A stretch of 64,000 bases of DNA from Novosphingobium clariflavum (lineage in GTDB: Bacteria; Pseudomonadota; Alphaproteobacteria; Sphingomonadales; Sphingomonadaceae), in the NCBI RefSeq assembly GCF_026420865.1, contig NZ_JAPCWC010000001.1, forward strand, positions 62,001-126,000, written 5' to 3'. Position numbers and translations under genes: made by a program. Numbering within the stretch: position 1 is the first letter of the stretch; every line of letters starts with the position of its first letter. The notes under the pieces are model-generated. The model was not told the origin of the DNA and did no database searches. It saw only the letters and a program-made list of their open reading frames with translations. Below are positions 1 through 9,867 of this stretch, piece after piece.

Positions 1-399
1 AGCCTCATCCCGAGACGCCGCCATGCGCTGCGCCGCCCCTATTGGGCTCCCCTGGTGCGAAAGGCCGTTCAGGCCCTCTGTTCTGCCGATTACGGCGATT
101 GCGTAGCATTTGCAATAAAGGCACCAAGGGCGCACCCGTAATAAATGGTATCAGGGCGGCACCGCGTGCGTTGAGCCCCGCTCAACGCCTTGTTGAATGG
201 ATCGGTCCGGTCCGGCGGCGAAAAACATCGCTGCGGCATTGCCTTGGCCGCAAACCCGCGCGATAGGATGGGGCAACAGGGATCGCCGGGAATATCGGCC
301 AGATCCGCGTTCCGACCGGCGACGTGTGACGTCCTTTCCGCCGGAAGGCGCGGATGATGTTTGCTGGCGGTCGCACGATTGGCGGACAGGTGAACGACG
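1..399. other. Intergenic region upstream of iorA, with an inverted repeat
   Basis: No convincing gene is seen. A perfect 9-bp inverted repeat (GCGTTGAGC, 3-base loop, GCTCAACGC) lies at 168-188; it could be an operator or the terminator of a gene outside the window. A minus-strand ATG at 24 would read off the left edge after eight codons and cannot be judged. Confidence 0.5.
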
Positions 400-1029
400 A
401 TGCAACTCCAGGTCAACGGACAGGCGCATGAAGTCGAGGCAGAGGCGGACATGCCGCTGCTTTGGGTGCTGCGCGACGAACTCGGCATGACGGGTACGAA
501 ATACGGCTGCGGGCTGGCCCAGTGCGGCGCCTGTTCGGTGCTGGTCGACGGGGTGATCACCCGCTCCTGCGTGACGCCGCTGGACAGCGTGGCAGGCAAG
601 GCCGTGACCACGATCGAGGCGGTGGAACAGGACGGGATCGGCAAGCGCGTGGTGGATGCCTGGGTCCGCCACCAGGTGCCGCAGTGCGGCTATTGCCAGT
701 CCGGCCAGGTCATGGCCGCGCTCGCCCTGCTTAAGGAAAAGGCAAGGCCCAGCCAGGAGGATGTCCGCGCGGCGATGGTGAACTTGTGCCGCTGCGGCAC
801 CTATAACGCCATTCATGCGGCGCTGACCGACCTCGCCGGGCTTGCCGATACCGCTGCCGCCGCGCCGGCGGGCGGGGCGCAAGACGCAGAGGGGCCATCG
901 ACTGCGACGGTTGCTGCCGCCGTGGCAGGCGGCGCTGCGGTGGTCGCGGGCTCGGCCTATCTGCTGGCCCGGCGCGGCAAGGCAGGCGAAACCGGTCAAG
1001 GCGCCGCCGATGGACAGGAGGACGCGTGA
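400..1029 (+). CDS. iorA: (2Fe-2S)-binding subunit of a molybdenum hydroxylase, IorA type
   Basis: Small electron-transfer subunit of a xanthine-oxidase-family hydroxylase such as isoquinoline 1-oxidoreductase or aldehyde dehydrogenase; it passes electrons from the molybdenum subunit to a cytochrome. The plant-ferredoxin-type cluster uses C37, C42, C45 and C57 (GCGLAQCGAC). The second cluster uses C96, C99, C130 and C132 (QCGYC, LCRC). At 209 residues it is longer than the usual 150-160. The extra C-terminus contains a hydrophobic Ala/Val-rich stretch (about residues 167-190) followed by ARRGK, which looks like a membrane anchor. The stop codon overlaps the ATG of the molybdenum subunit by one base, so the pair is translationally coupled. 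The subunit type is clear; the true substrate is unknown. Confidence 0.92.
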   Translation: MQLQVNGQAHEVEAEADMPLLWVLRDELGMTGTKYGCGLAQCGACSVLVDGVITRSCVTPLDSVAGKAVTTIEAVEQDGIGKRVVDAWVRHQVPQCGYCQSGQVMAALALLKEKARPSQEDVRAAMVNLCRCGTYNAIHAALTDLAGLADTAAAAPAGGAQDAEGPSTATVAAAVAGGAAVVAGSAYLLARRGKAGETGQGAADGQEDA

Positions 1030-3296
1030 TGGCCACTCTCCTCGACAGCCATACCGTAACCGATAGCGAGGCTCGCTTCCCGGCGCAGGATCCGGTCAAC
1101 ATCTCGCGCCGGGGCGTGCTGCTGGGCACGGCGGGCGCTGCAAGCGGCGCGCTGGTGATCGGCTTCGGCCTGCCAGTGGGCACTGCCCGCGCGCAGGCCG
1201 CGGCGCCTGCGCCGATCCCGGTGCGCGTCCCCGCGTTCCTTGAAATCCGCCCCGACAACACTGTGCGGTTCCTCAGCCCGTTCATGGAAGGCGGGCAGGG
1301 CGTGTTCACCGCGATGGCGCAGATCGTCGGCGAGGAACTCGACATGGACCCGGCGCGCTTCGTGGTCGAGGCGGCGCCTGCGGGCAAGGTGTTCCAGGTC
1401 ATGGACGGGGGCATGCGCATCACCGGCGGCAGCATGTCGGTGCGCCTGACGTACGAGACGATGCGGCGGCTCGGCGCCAGTGCGCGCATGATGCTGCTGG
1501 AGGCGGCGGCGCACCGGCTGGGCGTGGCCGCGGCCGAACTCACCACCGAGCCCGGGCGGGTGCTTCATGCCGGTTCTGGGCGCTCGCTGGCCTATGGCGA
1601 GCTGGCGGGCGGCGCGCTCGACCTTGCGGTGCCGGATCCTGCGATCGTCAAGCTCAAGGACCCGGCCACCTTCCGCTGGATCGGCAAGCCGGTCGCGCGG
1701 CTCGACATGCACGACAAGGCCACCGGCAAGGCGATCTACGCGATCGACTGCAAGGTCGACGGCATGCTCCATGCGGCCGTCCAGCATGCGCCGCGTCTGG
1801 GCCTCACGGTGGCGAGCATCGCCAACGAGGCGGAAGTCGCGGCCATGCGCGGGGTCCATTCGGTGCACCGCATCGGCGGCGCCGTGGCGGTCGTGGCCGA
1901 GCGCTGGTGGCATGCCAAGCGCGCGGCCGAGGCGCTCAGGGTGGAGTGGCAGGATCCGGGCAAGGACACTGACGTTCGATACATGCCCGCCGACTTTTCG
2001 ACCGAGGCCTTTGCCGAGCGTCTCGCTAACGAGAAGGGCCCTGGCCAGGACGCGGAAATCAGCGGGGATGCCGCCAAGGCGCTGTCCGGTGCTGCCACTG
2101 TGGTCGAGGCGACGTATCGCAGCCAGTACGTCCACCATGCCCAGCTGGAGCCGCCCTCTGCGCTGGCCAGCTTCAACCCGGACGGTTCGCTGGAGCTGTG
2201 GATGCCCAACCAGGCGCCGGAGATGTTCCAGGCGGAAGTGGCCAAGTTTGCCGGGCTTGCGCCTGAGCAGGTCAAGATCCACAGCCCGCTGCTGGGCGGG
2301 TTCTTTGGCCGCCATTTCCTCTATCCCGGCGGTAATCCCTATCCGCAGGCGATCCAGTTGGCCAAGGCGGTAGGCCGTCCGGTCAAGCTGATCTGGAGCC
2401 GCGAGGAGGAATTCCTGCGCGATCCGCTGCGGCCGATGGCGGTCGTGCGGTTCCGCGGCGGGCTCGACGACAAGGGCCGTCCGGTGGCGCTGGAAGCGGT
2501 CAGCGTGACCGAAGGGCCGACCGAGGGCATCGCCAACAAGCGCAGCGCCGAACTGGACGATACCGCGCTGGAGGGCATCACCAAGAAGGCTTACGCGATC
2601 CCCGACAAGCGGATTGCCCAGCTTTTCGTCAAGAACCCGACGACGCTTGCCTACTGGCGCTCGGTCGGCAATTCGATGAACGACTTCTTCTACGAGTGCT
2701 TCCTTGACGAGATGGCCGACAAGGGCGGGCAGGACCCCTATGAACTGCGCCTTGCGCTGTTGGAAGGCAATGTGCGACTGACCAACCTGCTCCATGCCGT
2801 CGCGGAACTGTCGGGCGGTTGGAAGCGCGGTCCCTTCACGGCGGCGGACGGCAGCCGGCGCGCGCGCGGCATCGCCATGGCCTCGCCGTTCGGCACCGAG
2901 GCGGCGGCGATTGCCGAAGTCTCGATCGTCAAGGGCCAAGTCATGGTCCACGATGTCTGGGAAGCGATCGATCCCGGCAGCATCGTCAATCCGGCCATCG
3001 TCGAGGCGCAGGTCAATTCGGCCGTTACCCTCGGGCTCTCGCAAGTACTGCTGGAGGAGACCGTCTACGAAAACGGTATGCCGGCCGCGCGCAACTACGA
3101 TCTCTACCCGATCCTGCCGCCCGACCGCATGGCGCGCGTGCATGTCAAGATCGTCGAGAGCGGGGCAAAGATGGGCGGCATCGGCGAGCCGCCGCTGCCT
3201 GCGGTGCCGCCGGCGGTTGCCAATGCGGTCTCGGCGCTGACCGGACGGCGCGTGCGCAGCATGCCGCTCTCCCGTCACAGCTTCGATGCGGCGTAA
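1029..3296 (+). CDS. iorB: Molybdopterin-binding subunit of a xanthine dehydrogenase-family enzyme, IorB type
   Basis: Catalytic subunit (755 aa) that binds the molybdenum cofactor and hydroxylates an N-heterocycle or oxidises an aldehyde. A twin-arginine signal (SRRGVLLG, then a hydrophobic run ending in ARAQA) lies at about residues 25-57, so the folded enzyme is expected to be exported by Tat with its iron-sulfur partner. Family regions seen are GGFFGRHF near the cofactor site, a central YRSQYVHHAQLEPP segment, and MGGIGEPPLPAVPPAVANA near the C-terminus, whose GE carries the catalytic glutamate. The ATG is used because it overlaps the upstream stop (TGATG); an in-frame GTG lies just before. 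The three-haem cytochrome follows after 12 bases, giving the classic three-gene IorAB-cytochrome layout. Confidence 0.92.
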   Translation: MATLLDSHTVTDSEARFPAQDPVNISRRGVLLGTAGAASGALVIGFGLPVGTARAQAAAPAPIPVRVPAFLEIRPDNTVRFLSPFMEGGQGVFTAMAQIVGEELDMDPARFVVEAAPAGKVFQVMDGGMRITGGSMSVRLTYETMRRLGASARMMLLEAAAHRLGVAAAELTTEPGRVLHAGSGRSLAYGELAGGALDLAVPDPAIVKLKDPATFRWIGKPVARLDMHDKATGKAIYAIDCKVDGMLHAAVQHAPRLGLTVASIANEAEVAAMRGVHSVHRIGGAVAVVAERWWHAKRAAEALRVEWQDPGKDTDVRYMPADFSTEAFAERLANEKGPGQDAEISGDAAKALSGAATVVEATYRSQYVHHAQLEPPSALASFNPDGSLELWMPNQAPEMFQAEVAKFAGLAPEQVKIHSPLLGGFFGRHFLYPGGNPYPQAIQLAKAVGRPVKLIWSREEEFLRDPLRPMAVVRFRGGLDDKGRPVALEAVSVTEGPTEGIANKRSAELDDTALEGITKKAYAIPDKRIAQLFVKNPTTLAYWRSVGNSMNDFFYECFLDEMADKGGQDPYELRLALLEGNVRLTNLLHAVAELSGGWKRGPFTAADGSRRARGIAMASPFGTEAAAIAEVSIVKGQVMVHDVWEAIDPGSIVNPAIVEAQVNSAVTLGLSQVLLEETVYENGMPAARNYDLYPILPPDRMARVHVKIVESGAKMGGIGEPPLPAVPPAVANAVSALTGRRVRSMPLSRHSFDAA

Positions 3297-3308
3297 GGGG
3301 AGGCGGCG

Positions 3309-4634
3309 TTGAAGACACGATACAAGATCCTGCTGCCCGCGCTTGCCGTCGTGGCAGCCGCGACGGCCTGGTATGTGAACCGCACCCCGGCTTCGCCGTT
3401 CGACGGTGTGGCCGCTCCGGCCTTCACGCCGGCACTGGTCCGTCAGGGCGAACAGCTCGCCCGCGCGGCGGACTGCGTGGCCTGCCACGGCCTGCCGGGC
3501 AAGCCCGCCTTCAGCGGTGGGCTGGAGATGGCAACGCCGCTCGGCTCGATCTATGCCACCAACATCACCCCTGATCCGCAGACCGGCATCGGTCGCTACA
3601 CGCTGGCCGATTTCGACCGTGCGCTGCGTGCGGGCGTCGCGGCGGACGGGCACCGGCTCTATCCGGCGATGCCCTATCCCTCCTACGTCAAGCTCACCGA
3701 TGGCGACGTGAAGGCGCTCTACGCCTTCTTCATGGCCGGGGTGCCGGCCGCGCGCCAGCCCAACCGCGAAAGCGGCATCCCCTGGCCGCTCAGCATGCGC
3801 TGGCCGCTGGCGCTGTGGAGCGCCGCCTTCGCGCCTTCGGGCGCGTTCGAGGCGCGCAAGGACAAGGATCCGCTGTGGAACCGGGGTGCCTACCTGGTGC
3901 AGGGCGCCGGACACTGCGGCAGTTGCCATACCCCCCGCGGGCTGGTGATGAACGAGAAAGCCTATCACGACGGTAGCCGCCTCTACCTCTCGGGCGGCCT
4001 GCTCGATGGGTGGTACGCACCGAGCCTGCGCGGCGACAGCAATACCGGCCTTGGCCGCTGGAGCGAGGAGGAACTGCACCAGTTCCTGAAGACCGGGCGC
4101 AATCGCCACGCGGTGGTGTTCGGCTCGATGACCGAGGCCTTCAACAACTCGCTGCAGTTCATGCCGGACGAGGATCTGCGGGCGATCGCGCATTACCTGA
4201 AGTCCCTGCCCGGCAATCCCGGCAAGGACGGTGCGGCCTGGCAGTACCAGGCCGCCACGGCGACCGGGGGCACTGGCGCGCAGACCTATCTTGCCAAGTG
4301 CAGCTTCTGCCACGGCGTCGACGGGCGCGGGCAGGGGCAGTGGATTCCGCCGCTGGCCGGTTCCGCCTCCTCACTGGCGAGCGAGGGTGCGGCCTCGGGC
4401 ATCAATGCCGTGCTGAACGGCTCGGCGCGCGTCGTCGCGCAGGGTGTTCCCGATGCCTACCGGATGCCTCCTTTCCGCAACCAGCTGTCCGACCAGCAGA
4501 TCGCCGACGTGCTGAGCTACGTCCGCAGTTCCTGGGGCAACACCGGCGGCGCGGTCCCGGCAAAGGCGGTGCGCAAGCTGCGCAAGCGCACCGATCCGGC
4601 CAGCAGCGAAGTGATCGTGCTGCAGATGCATTGA
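3309..4634 (+). CDS. Three-haem cytochrome c, electron acceptor of the IorAB dehydrogenase
   Basis: Membrane-anchored periplasmic cytochrome c of the alcohol/aldehyde dehydrogenase cytochrome-subunit type (441 aa). An N-terminal hydrophobic signal/anchor occupies about residues 3-20. Three CxxCH haem sites are visible: CVACH near residue 57, CGSCH near 205 and CSFCH near 338. Three haems in about 440 residues is the usual pattern for this subunit, which carries electrons from the dehydrogenase to quinone or terminal oxidases. The start is a TTG preceded by a strong ribosome site (GGGGAGG at 3298-3304). It is the last gene of the transcription unit and faces a convergent PLP-enzyme gene. Confidence 0.9.
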   Translation: MKTRYKILLPALAVVAAATAWYVNRTPASPFDGVAAPAFTPALVRQGEQLARAADCVACHGLPGKPAFSGGLEMATPLGSIYATNITPDPQTGIGRYTLADFDRALRAGVAADGHRLYPAMPYPSYVKLTDGDVKALYAFFMAGVPAARQPNRESGIPWPLSMRWPLALWSAAFAPSGAFEARKDKDPLWNRGAYLVQGAGHCGSCHTPRGLVMNEKAYHDGSRLYLSGGLLDGWYAPSLRGDSNTGLGRWSEEELHQFLKTGRNRHAVVFGSMTEAFNNSLQFMPDEDLRAIAHYLKSLPGNPGKDGAAWQYQAATATGGTGAQTYLAKCSFCHGVDGRGQGQWIPPLAGSASSLASEGAASGINAVLNGSARVVAQGVPDAYRMPPFRNQLSDQQIADVLSYVRSSWGNTGGAVPAKAVRKLRKRTDPASSEVIVLQMH

Positions 4635-4696
4635 GGCGCGCCGCGCGCCGGCGGCCGGGACAGGTCGGTGCCGGCGCGCTTGCGCTTCGGGAAAAG

Positions 4697-5815
4697 TCAG
4701 GCGGCCGCGCGCCGTGCAAGATCCGGCATCAGCGGCAGGAAGCGGGCGAGCGCGGGATGGGCATCGTCCGGCGTGAAGCCCTTCGCCTCGCACCACTGCG
4801 GATCGTGGCAGGTCGAGCGATAGCGTTCGCCCGAATCGCACAGGATGGTCACCAGGTTGCCGGTCTCGCCGCGCGCCACCATCTCGGCGACGATCTCCAT
4901 GCAGGCGTGAAGGTTGACGCCGGTCGATGGGCCGCAACTCCGCCCCATCAGCGCGCTGAGGTGGTGCGCCGCGGCCATTCCGGCGCCATCGTGCACGACC
5001 ACCATGCGGTCGATGACTTCGGGGGTGAACGAGAGTTCGACCGCGGCGCGGCCGATGCCCTCGACGCAGGACAGCGCGCCCTCGACGCGGCTGACCGAGC
5101 GGTCGGCGTAGTGGCGGTGGAACACCGAGGCCTCGGGATCGGCCACGGCAAGGCGGGCGGCGTGGCCCATGTAGCGGGCGTGGCGGCCAAGCGTGGTGGC
5201 GGTACCGCCGGTGCCCGCGCCGCAGACGATCCAGCGCGGCAGGCCGCCGGGCACGTCGGCCATCTGTGCAAAGATGGCCTGCGCGATGTTGCCGCTGGCG
5301 CGGTAATCGGTGGCCCGTTCGGCGAGGGTGAACTGGTCGAGATGATAGCCGGTGCACTCTCTGGCGATGCGGGCGGCTTCGGACTGGATCGTGCGGGGAT
5401 CGGCCACTTCCCGGCATGTGCCGCCTAGTGCCTCGATCTGCAGGATCTTCTCGCGCGCGGTGCAGGCGGGGACGACGGCGAGGAAGGGCAGGCCGAGCAG
5501 CCGCGCGAACCACGCCGCCGAAACCGCAGTCGATCCCGAGGACGCCTCGACGATCAGCGTGTCGGGGCTGATGCGGCCATTGCAGAGCGCGTGGAGAAAC
5601 AGCGAGCGGGCCAGCCGGTGCTTCAGGCTGCCGCTGGCGTGGGCGGATTCGTCCTTGAGAAACAGCCGGATACCCGGTGCATCGGTGAGCGGCAATTCGA
5701 TCAGTGGTGTTTCGGGCGCGCTCGCCTGCTCGGCGCGCAGGCGAGCGATGGCCCGTGTCTGCCATTCCCGAACAGTGTCGTCCTGCTCCGCTGCGTACCC
5801 GATGTCTTGTGCCAT
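4697..5815 (-). CDS. PLP-dependent cysteine synthase-family enzyme, Cds1-like (L-cysteine desulfhydrase type)
   Basis: Fold-type II PLP enzyme of 372 aa. The lysine that holds PLP is in SGSLKHR (near residue 65). A phosphate-binding SSGSTA loop follows near residue 92, and GTGGTATTLGRH is the glycine-rich PLP-phosphate loop near 205. The sequence resembles the Cds1 branch (L-cysteine to sulfide, pyruvate and ammonia) more than classical CysK. It is divergent from an Lrp/AsnC regulator, a common arrangement for amino-acid-degrading genes. Alternatives are cysteine synthase or another beta-elimination enzyme; substrate cannot be read from sequence. Confidence 0.85.
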   Translation of the reverse strand: MAQDIGYAAEQDDTVREWQTRAIARLRAEQASAPETPLIELPLTDAPGIRLFLKDESAHASGSLKHRLARSLFLHALCNGRISPDTLIVEASSGSTAVSAAWFARLLGLPFLAVVPACTAREKILQIEALGGTCREVADPRTIQSEAARIARECTGYHLDQFTLAERATDYRASGNIAQAIFAQMADVPGGLPRWIVCGAGTGGTATTLGRHARYMGHAARLAVADPEASVFHRHYADRSVSRVEGALSCVEGIGRAAVELSFTPEVIDRMVVVHDGAGMAAAHHLSALMGRSCGPSTGVNLHACMEIVAEMVARGETGNLVTILCDSGERYRSTCHDPQWCEAKGFTPDDAHPALARFLPLMPDLARRAAA

Positions 5816-5962
5816 GCGCGCTACTCCTCGTCTGGGCAGACTTTAGTGCGTCGGGCGTGATAAATGCGTGCAAAGTTTGCGCATAATTGCCGGATTTGGT
5901 TCCGTATGATGCGGGGTTTTTGACCTTTGCGCGCCAATTGTGCATATGCGGAGGATTCCGTG
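5816..5962. promoter_or_regulatory. Divergent promoter region between the PLP enzyme and Lrp regulator
   Basis: AT-richer gap between two divergent starts. It holds related half-sites in opposite orientation: TTTGCGCATAATTG near 5877-5890 and CAATTGTGCATATGCG near 5936-5951. This fits an Lrp-type regulator binding several imperfect sites, but no site has been proven. Confidence 0.45.
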
Positions 5963-6439
5963 ATGAATCCGTGGACTGTGCTCATGCTCGACGACCGTGA
6001 CTATCGCATTCTCGAATGGCTCCAGAGCGATGCGGACATGCCGGTCCATGCCATTGCCGAACGGGTCAACATTTCACCCTCGGCCTGTTCTCGGCGCATC
6101 GCCCGGCTGCGCGAGGATGGCTACATCCGCCGCACCGTCGTCGTGCTCGACCGGCCGCTGCTGGACTTGCGCGGCACCGTTTACGTGATCATCCGCGCCC
6201 ATCATTCCGGGGATTGGCTGGAGCGTTTCCGTGCGACTGTGGCGAGTATTCCCGAAGTGCTCGAATGCCACCGGCTGGCGGGCAACTTCGACTATCTTCT
6301 CAAGGTCGTGGTCAGGGACGTCGCGCACTACGACACGGTATACAAGCGCCTGATCGCCCGGCTCGATCTGAACGACGTTGCCGCCTATATCTCGATGGAG
6401 ACGATCAAGGACGAGCAGGCGTTGCCGATCAGGTCCTGA
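5963..6439 (+). CDS. Lrp/AsnC family transcriptional regulator
   Basis: A 158-aa feast/famine regulator: N-terminal winged helix-turn-helix (about residues 10-60, with NISPSACSRRIARL as recognition helix) and a C-terminal RAM ligand-binding domain (VLECHRLAGNFDYLLKVVV near residues 90-110). The ATG at 5963 follows a GAGGATT ribosome site; an earlier in-frame ATG at 5927 lacks one. It is divergent from the Cds1-like enzyme, so it probably senses cysteine or a related amino acid and controls that gene; this is inferred from position only. Confidence 0.9.
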   Translation: MNPWTVLMLDDRDYRILEWLQSDADMPVHAIAERVNISPSACSRRIARLREDGYIRRTVVVLDRPLLDLRGTVYVIIRAHHSGDWLERFRATVASIPEVLECHRLAGNFDYLLKVVVRDVAHYDTVYKRLIARLDLNDVAAYISMETIKDEQALPIRS

Positions 6440-6453
6440 CCGGCAACGCCTGC
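6415..6453 (+). terminator. Strong hairpin, probable terminator of the Lrp gene
   Basis: A perfect 13-bp stem (GCAGGCGTTGCCG at 6415-6427 with CGGCAACGCCTGC at 6441-6453) with a 13-base loop. It overlaps the last codons of the Lrp gene and lies between two convergent genes. There is no long U-run after it. Confidence 0.6.
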
Positions 6454-6481
6454 TTCAGCGCCAGATACGCAACCTGGGCGG

Positions 6482-6892
6482 TCAATCCGTCGGCGGTCCG
6501 GTCAGATAGTCGTCGTCGCTTACCTGTTCCAGCCAGTCGACGGCCCGTCCGTTTAGCATCTCGGCAATGGCGACGTGGGTCATGGCGGTAGTCGGCGTGG
6601 CGCCGTGCCAGTGCCTGTGGCCAGGCGGGCACCAGATCACGTCACCGGCGCGAATCTCGACGATGGCTTCGCCTTCGCACTGGGTCCAGCCGCAGCCCGA
6701 GGTGACGATGAGCGTCTGGCCGAGCGGGTGGGTGTGCCAGGCGGTGCGAGCGCCGGGCTCGAAGGTTACGATGGCGCCGCCGGCGCGCGCGGGAGCCTCG
6801 CCTTGGAACGGGGAATCGATGCGCACGTTGCCGGTGAACCAGTCGGCAGGTCCCTTGAACGAGGGCTGGCTACCGTTGCGGATGAGTTTCAT
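6482..6892 (-). CDS. Cupin-domain protein, (R)-mandelonitrile lyase-like
   Basis: Small single-domain cupin (136 aa) of the group often annotated as manganese (R)-mandelonitrile lyase. The metal ligands are visible: HTHPLGQ gives H-x-H-x3-Q near residues 51-57, and [10 protein letters not shown] gives the later histidine of the second cupin motif. No signal peptide is seen, so it is cytoplasmic. The start at 6892 begins MKLIRNG, which is typical for the family, and has an upstream GGATG-type site. It lies 26 bases downstream of an aldo/keto reductase on the same strand and probably shares its transcript. In many genomes such cupins sit with reductases controlled by LysR; the actual reaction is unknown. 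Confidence 0.85.
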   Translation of the reverse strand: MKLIRNGSQPSFKGPADWFTGNVRIDSPFQGEAPARAGGAIVTFEPGARTAWHTHPLGQTLIVTSGCGWTQCEGEAIVEIRAGDVIWCPPGHRHWHGATPTTAMTHVAIAEMLNGRAVDWLEQVSDDDYLTGPPTD

Positions 6893-6918
6893 GGGAGGAT
6901 GTCCTTCGGATGTCTGGA

Positions 6919-8004
<1,086 letters not shown>

Positions 8005-8009
8005 TTAGT

Positions 8010-8026
8010 ACATGATTGATGCATGT
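8010..8026. promoter_or_regulatory. Inverted repeat, candidate LysR operator
   Basis: ACATG, 7 bases, CATGT in the gap between the divergent aldo/keto reductase and LysR genes, 22 bases before the LysR start. The spacing suits a LysR-type dimer site. Binding is inferred from position. Confidence 0.45.
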
Positions 8027-8047
8027 GGCTATCAACATGAGTCATCA

Positions 8048-8941
8048 ATGCAGCGCGACGAACTGAACGACCTTCACGCCTTCATCGCCATTGCGGAAGA
8101 GCGCAGCTTCACGCGCGCGGCGGCCAAGATGGGGATCTCGCAATCCGCGCTGAGCCACAAGATCCGCCGACTGGAGGCGCGCCTCGGCGTGCGCCTGCTC
8201 TCGCGCACGACGCGCAGTGTCTCGCCCACGGATGTCGGGGAACGGCTGCTGGGCGGCCTCATCCCGGCATTTGCGCAGATCAAGGATCATCTCGATATGC
8301 TGGGCGAACTGCGTGAGAAACCGGCGGGCCTGATCCGCATCACTGCGCCGCTCCATGCCACCCGCACCGTGCTCTGGCCGGTCGTCGCCCGGCTCATGCG
8401 GGACTATCCGGAGGTGGAAATCGAACTCAGTGTGGATTCCGGGCTGCGCGACATCGTGGCGGACAAGTTCGACGCTGGCGTACGCCTTGGCGAACAGGTC
8501 GCACGGGACATGATCGCGGTGCCGATCGGGCCCGAACTGCGCATGGCCGCCGTGGCCGCGCCCGGCTACTTGCGCGGCCGCGGCATCCCGCGTGCACCGC
8601 AGGATCTTGCCGCGCATCGCTGCATCAACTTGCGCCTGACGACCGCCGGCGGATTGTATGCCTGGGAACTGGAGAAGGGCGGCCGCGAACTCAACGTGCG
8701 GGTGGAGGGGCAATTCACCTCGAACAATGTCGAAGTCATCATCGATGCCGCGATCGACGGGTTTGGGCTCGCCTTCGTGCCCGAAGACTATGTGGCACAG
8801 CACATTGCCGAGGGAAGGCTGGAGCGCGTGCTGGACGAATGGTGCGACCCGTTCCCGGGTTACCATCTCTATTACCCCAGCCGCAGGCAGCCGAAGCCTG
8901 CCTTTGCGCTCCTGATCGAGGCGCTGCGGTACCGCGCCTGA
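8048..8941 (+). CDS. LysR family transcriptional regulator
   Basis: A 297-aa LysR regulator with an N-terminal winged helix-turn-helix (residues about 5-62; SFTRAAAKMGISQSALSHKI is the recognition region) and a periplasmic-binding-protein-like effector domain from about residue 90. The start at 8048 gives the usual short N-terminus; ATGs at 8012 and 8036 upstream are possible but place the domain too far in. It is divergent from the aldo/keto reductase-cupin pair, its most likely target. The inducer is unknown. Confidence 0.9.
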   Translation: MQRDELNDLHAFIAIAEERSFTRAAAKMGISQSALSHKIRRLEARLGVRLLSRTTRSVSPTDVGERLLGGLIPAFAQIKDHLDMLGELREKPAGLIRITAPLHATRTVLWPVVARLMRDYPEVEIELSVDSGLRDIVADKFDAGVRLGEQVARDMIAVPIGPELRMAAVAAPGYLRGRGIPRAPQDLAAHRCINLRLTTAGGLYAWELEKGGRELNVRVEGQFTSNNVEVIIDAAIDGFGLAFVPEDYVAQHIAEGRLERVLDEWCDPFPGYHLYYPSRRQPKPAFALLIEALRYRA

Positions 8942-9190
8942 GCGGTTCGGGGGATGATGAGCCGGGATCCTCCCGGCTTGTCCTGACAGCCTTGCCTCGC
9001 AAGCCGCTCGGTGGCGGATTGCGGGAACCGCGCGCGCGGCTACGGGTCGGGCCAGCCTTTCGTTTCCGGAAGTTGGCTGAATGCTAAAAAATGTTCATCG
9101 CCGTGCGGTGGGGGCGGAGTTTCTTTCTAAAAAACACACATCCCCGCGTTCCGACACGTTCGCACTCATCTTTCATGTCCAGTGGAAGCG
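8942..9190. promoter_or_regulatory. Gap holding a LysR-gene hairpin and the chemotaxis operon promoter region
   Basis: A hairpin (AGCCGGGA, TCC loop, TCCCGGCT at 8960-8978) may end the LysR transcript. Further on, the box CTAAAAAA occurs twice (9084-9091 and 9127-9134) in an otherwise GC-rich gap, just ahead of the che operon. I could not fit a clean sigma-28 or sigma-54 promoter. Confidence 0.4.
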
Positions 9191-9502
9191 ATGCAACAGG
9201 CCATAACTGTACCATCTTCCGTAACCGTGCGCAGTGCGCATGAATTCGTGCAGGCAATTCTTGCCGGCTTCGAAAATAACGAAGACGCCGTTCTCGACGT
9301 ATCCGCCGTCGTTGAGGCCGATCTTGCCTTTGTCGAGATCCTCTACGCCGCGCGTGAGCAATGGGCCCGGGCCGGACGGGAGTTGCGCCTCGTCGCACCC
9401 GTCACCGAGCCGGTCGTCGCCTTGCTTCGGCGCGCGGGATTCCTTGCCGAGCCCACCCCCCAGGACATCGATTTCTGGTTTCACGGAGACCTTCCGCAAT
9501 GA
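9191..9502 (+). CDS. STAS-domain protein at the head of the chemotaxis operon
   Basis: A 103-aa single STAS domain, related to anti-sigma-factor antagonists (SpoIIAA fold). The central strand-helix VLDVSAVVEADLAFVEILYAA has Ala-Asp-Leu-Ala where classical antagonists have the phosphorylated Asp-Ser pair, so it may not be regulated by serine phosphorylation. The ATG at 9191 is preferred to the GTG at 9182 because it follows AGTGGAAG. The stop overlaps the cheY start by 4 bases (ATGA), so it is coupled to cheY. STAS proteins head several chemotaxis-like operons; a scaffold or adaptor role is inferred. Confidence 0.82.
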   Translation: MQQAITVPSSVTVRSAHEFVQAILAGFENNEDAVLDVSAVVEADLAFVEILYAAREQWARAGRELRLVAPVTEPVVALLRRAGFLAEPTPQDIDFWFHGDLPQ

Positions 9503-9867
9503 CTGCCGCTATCCTTACAGTCGACGATTCCCCCAGTTTGCGCATGGCGATCCGCATCGCGCTGACCGGTGCGGGCTATGACGTCACCGAGGCGGGCGAC
9601 GGGGTGGAGGGACTGAGCGCGGCCGCCGCGAAGAAGTTCGATCTCATCATCACCGACCTCAACATGCCGAACATGGATGGGCTGACGATGATCCGCGAAC
9701 TGCGCAAGGCGCCGGAACAGGCGGGCGTGCCGATCATATTCCTCACCACTGAAAGCGACGATGCCATGAAGCAGCAGGCCAAGGCGGTGGGTGCCACCGG
9801 CTGGCTGGTCAAGCCCTTCGTTCCCGAACAGCTCATCAAGGTTTCGCGCAAGGTGCTGGGCCGGTGA
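9499..9867 (+). CDS. cheY: Chemotaxis response regulator CheY
   Basis: Stand-alone receiver domain of 122 aa with no output domain. The acidic pocket D9-D10, the phosphoacceptor D53 (ITDLNMP), the switch Thr in FLTTES and the conserved Lys in WLVKPF are all present. It should be phosphorylated by the CheA encoded immediately downstream and then act on a motor or other effector. The start and stop both overlap neighbours by 4 bases (ATGA with STAS, GTGA with cheA). No CheZ gene is seen in the operon. Confidence 0.94.
   Translation: MTAAILTVDDSPSLRMAIRIALTGAGYDVTEAGDGVEGLSAAAAKKFDLIITDLNMPNMDGLTMIRELRKAPEQAGVPIIFLTTESDDAMKQQAKAVGATGWLVKPFVPEQLIKVSRKVLGR

Noticed and set aside
996..4313. A minus-strand open frame of over 1100 codons opposite iorB and the cytochrome gene.
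   Set aside because: It is the mirror effect of high-GC codon use. The opposite frames hold clear cofactor motifs; this one holds none.
9084..9134. A sigma-28 promoter for the che operon.
   Set aside because: TAAA-like boxes exist but the spacing to a GCCG-type box is wrong, so only the direct repeat is reported.
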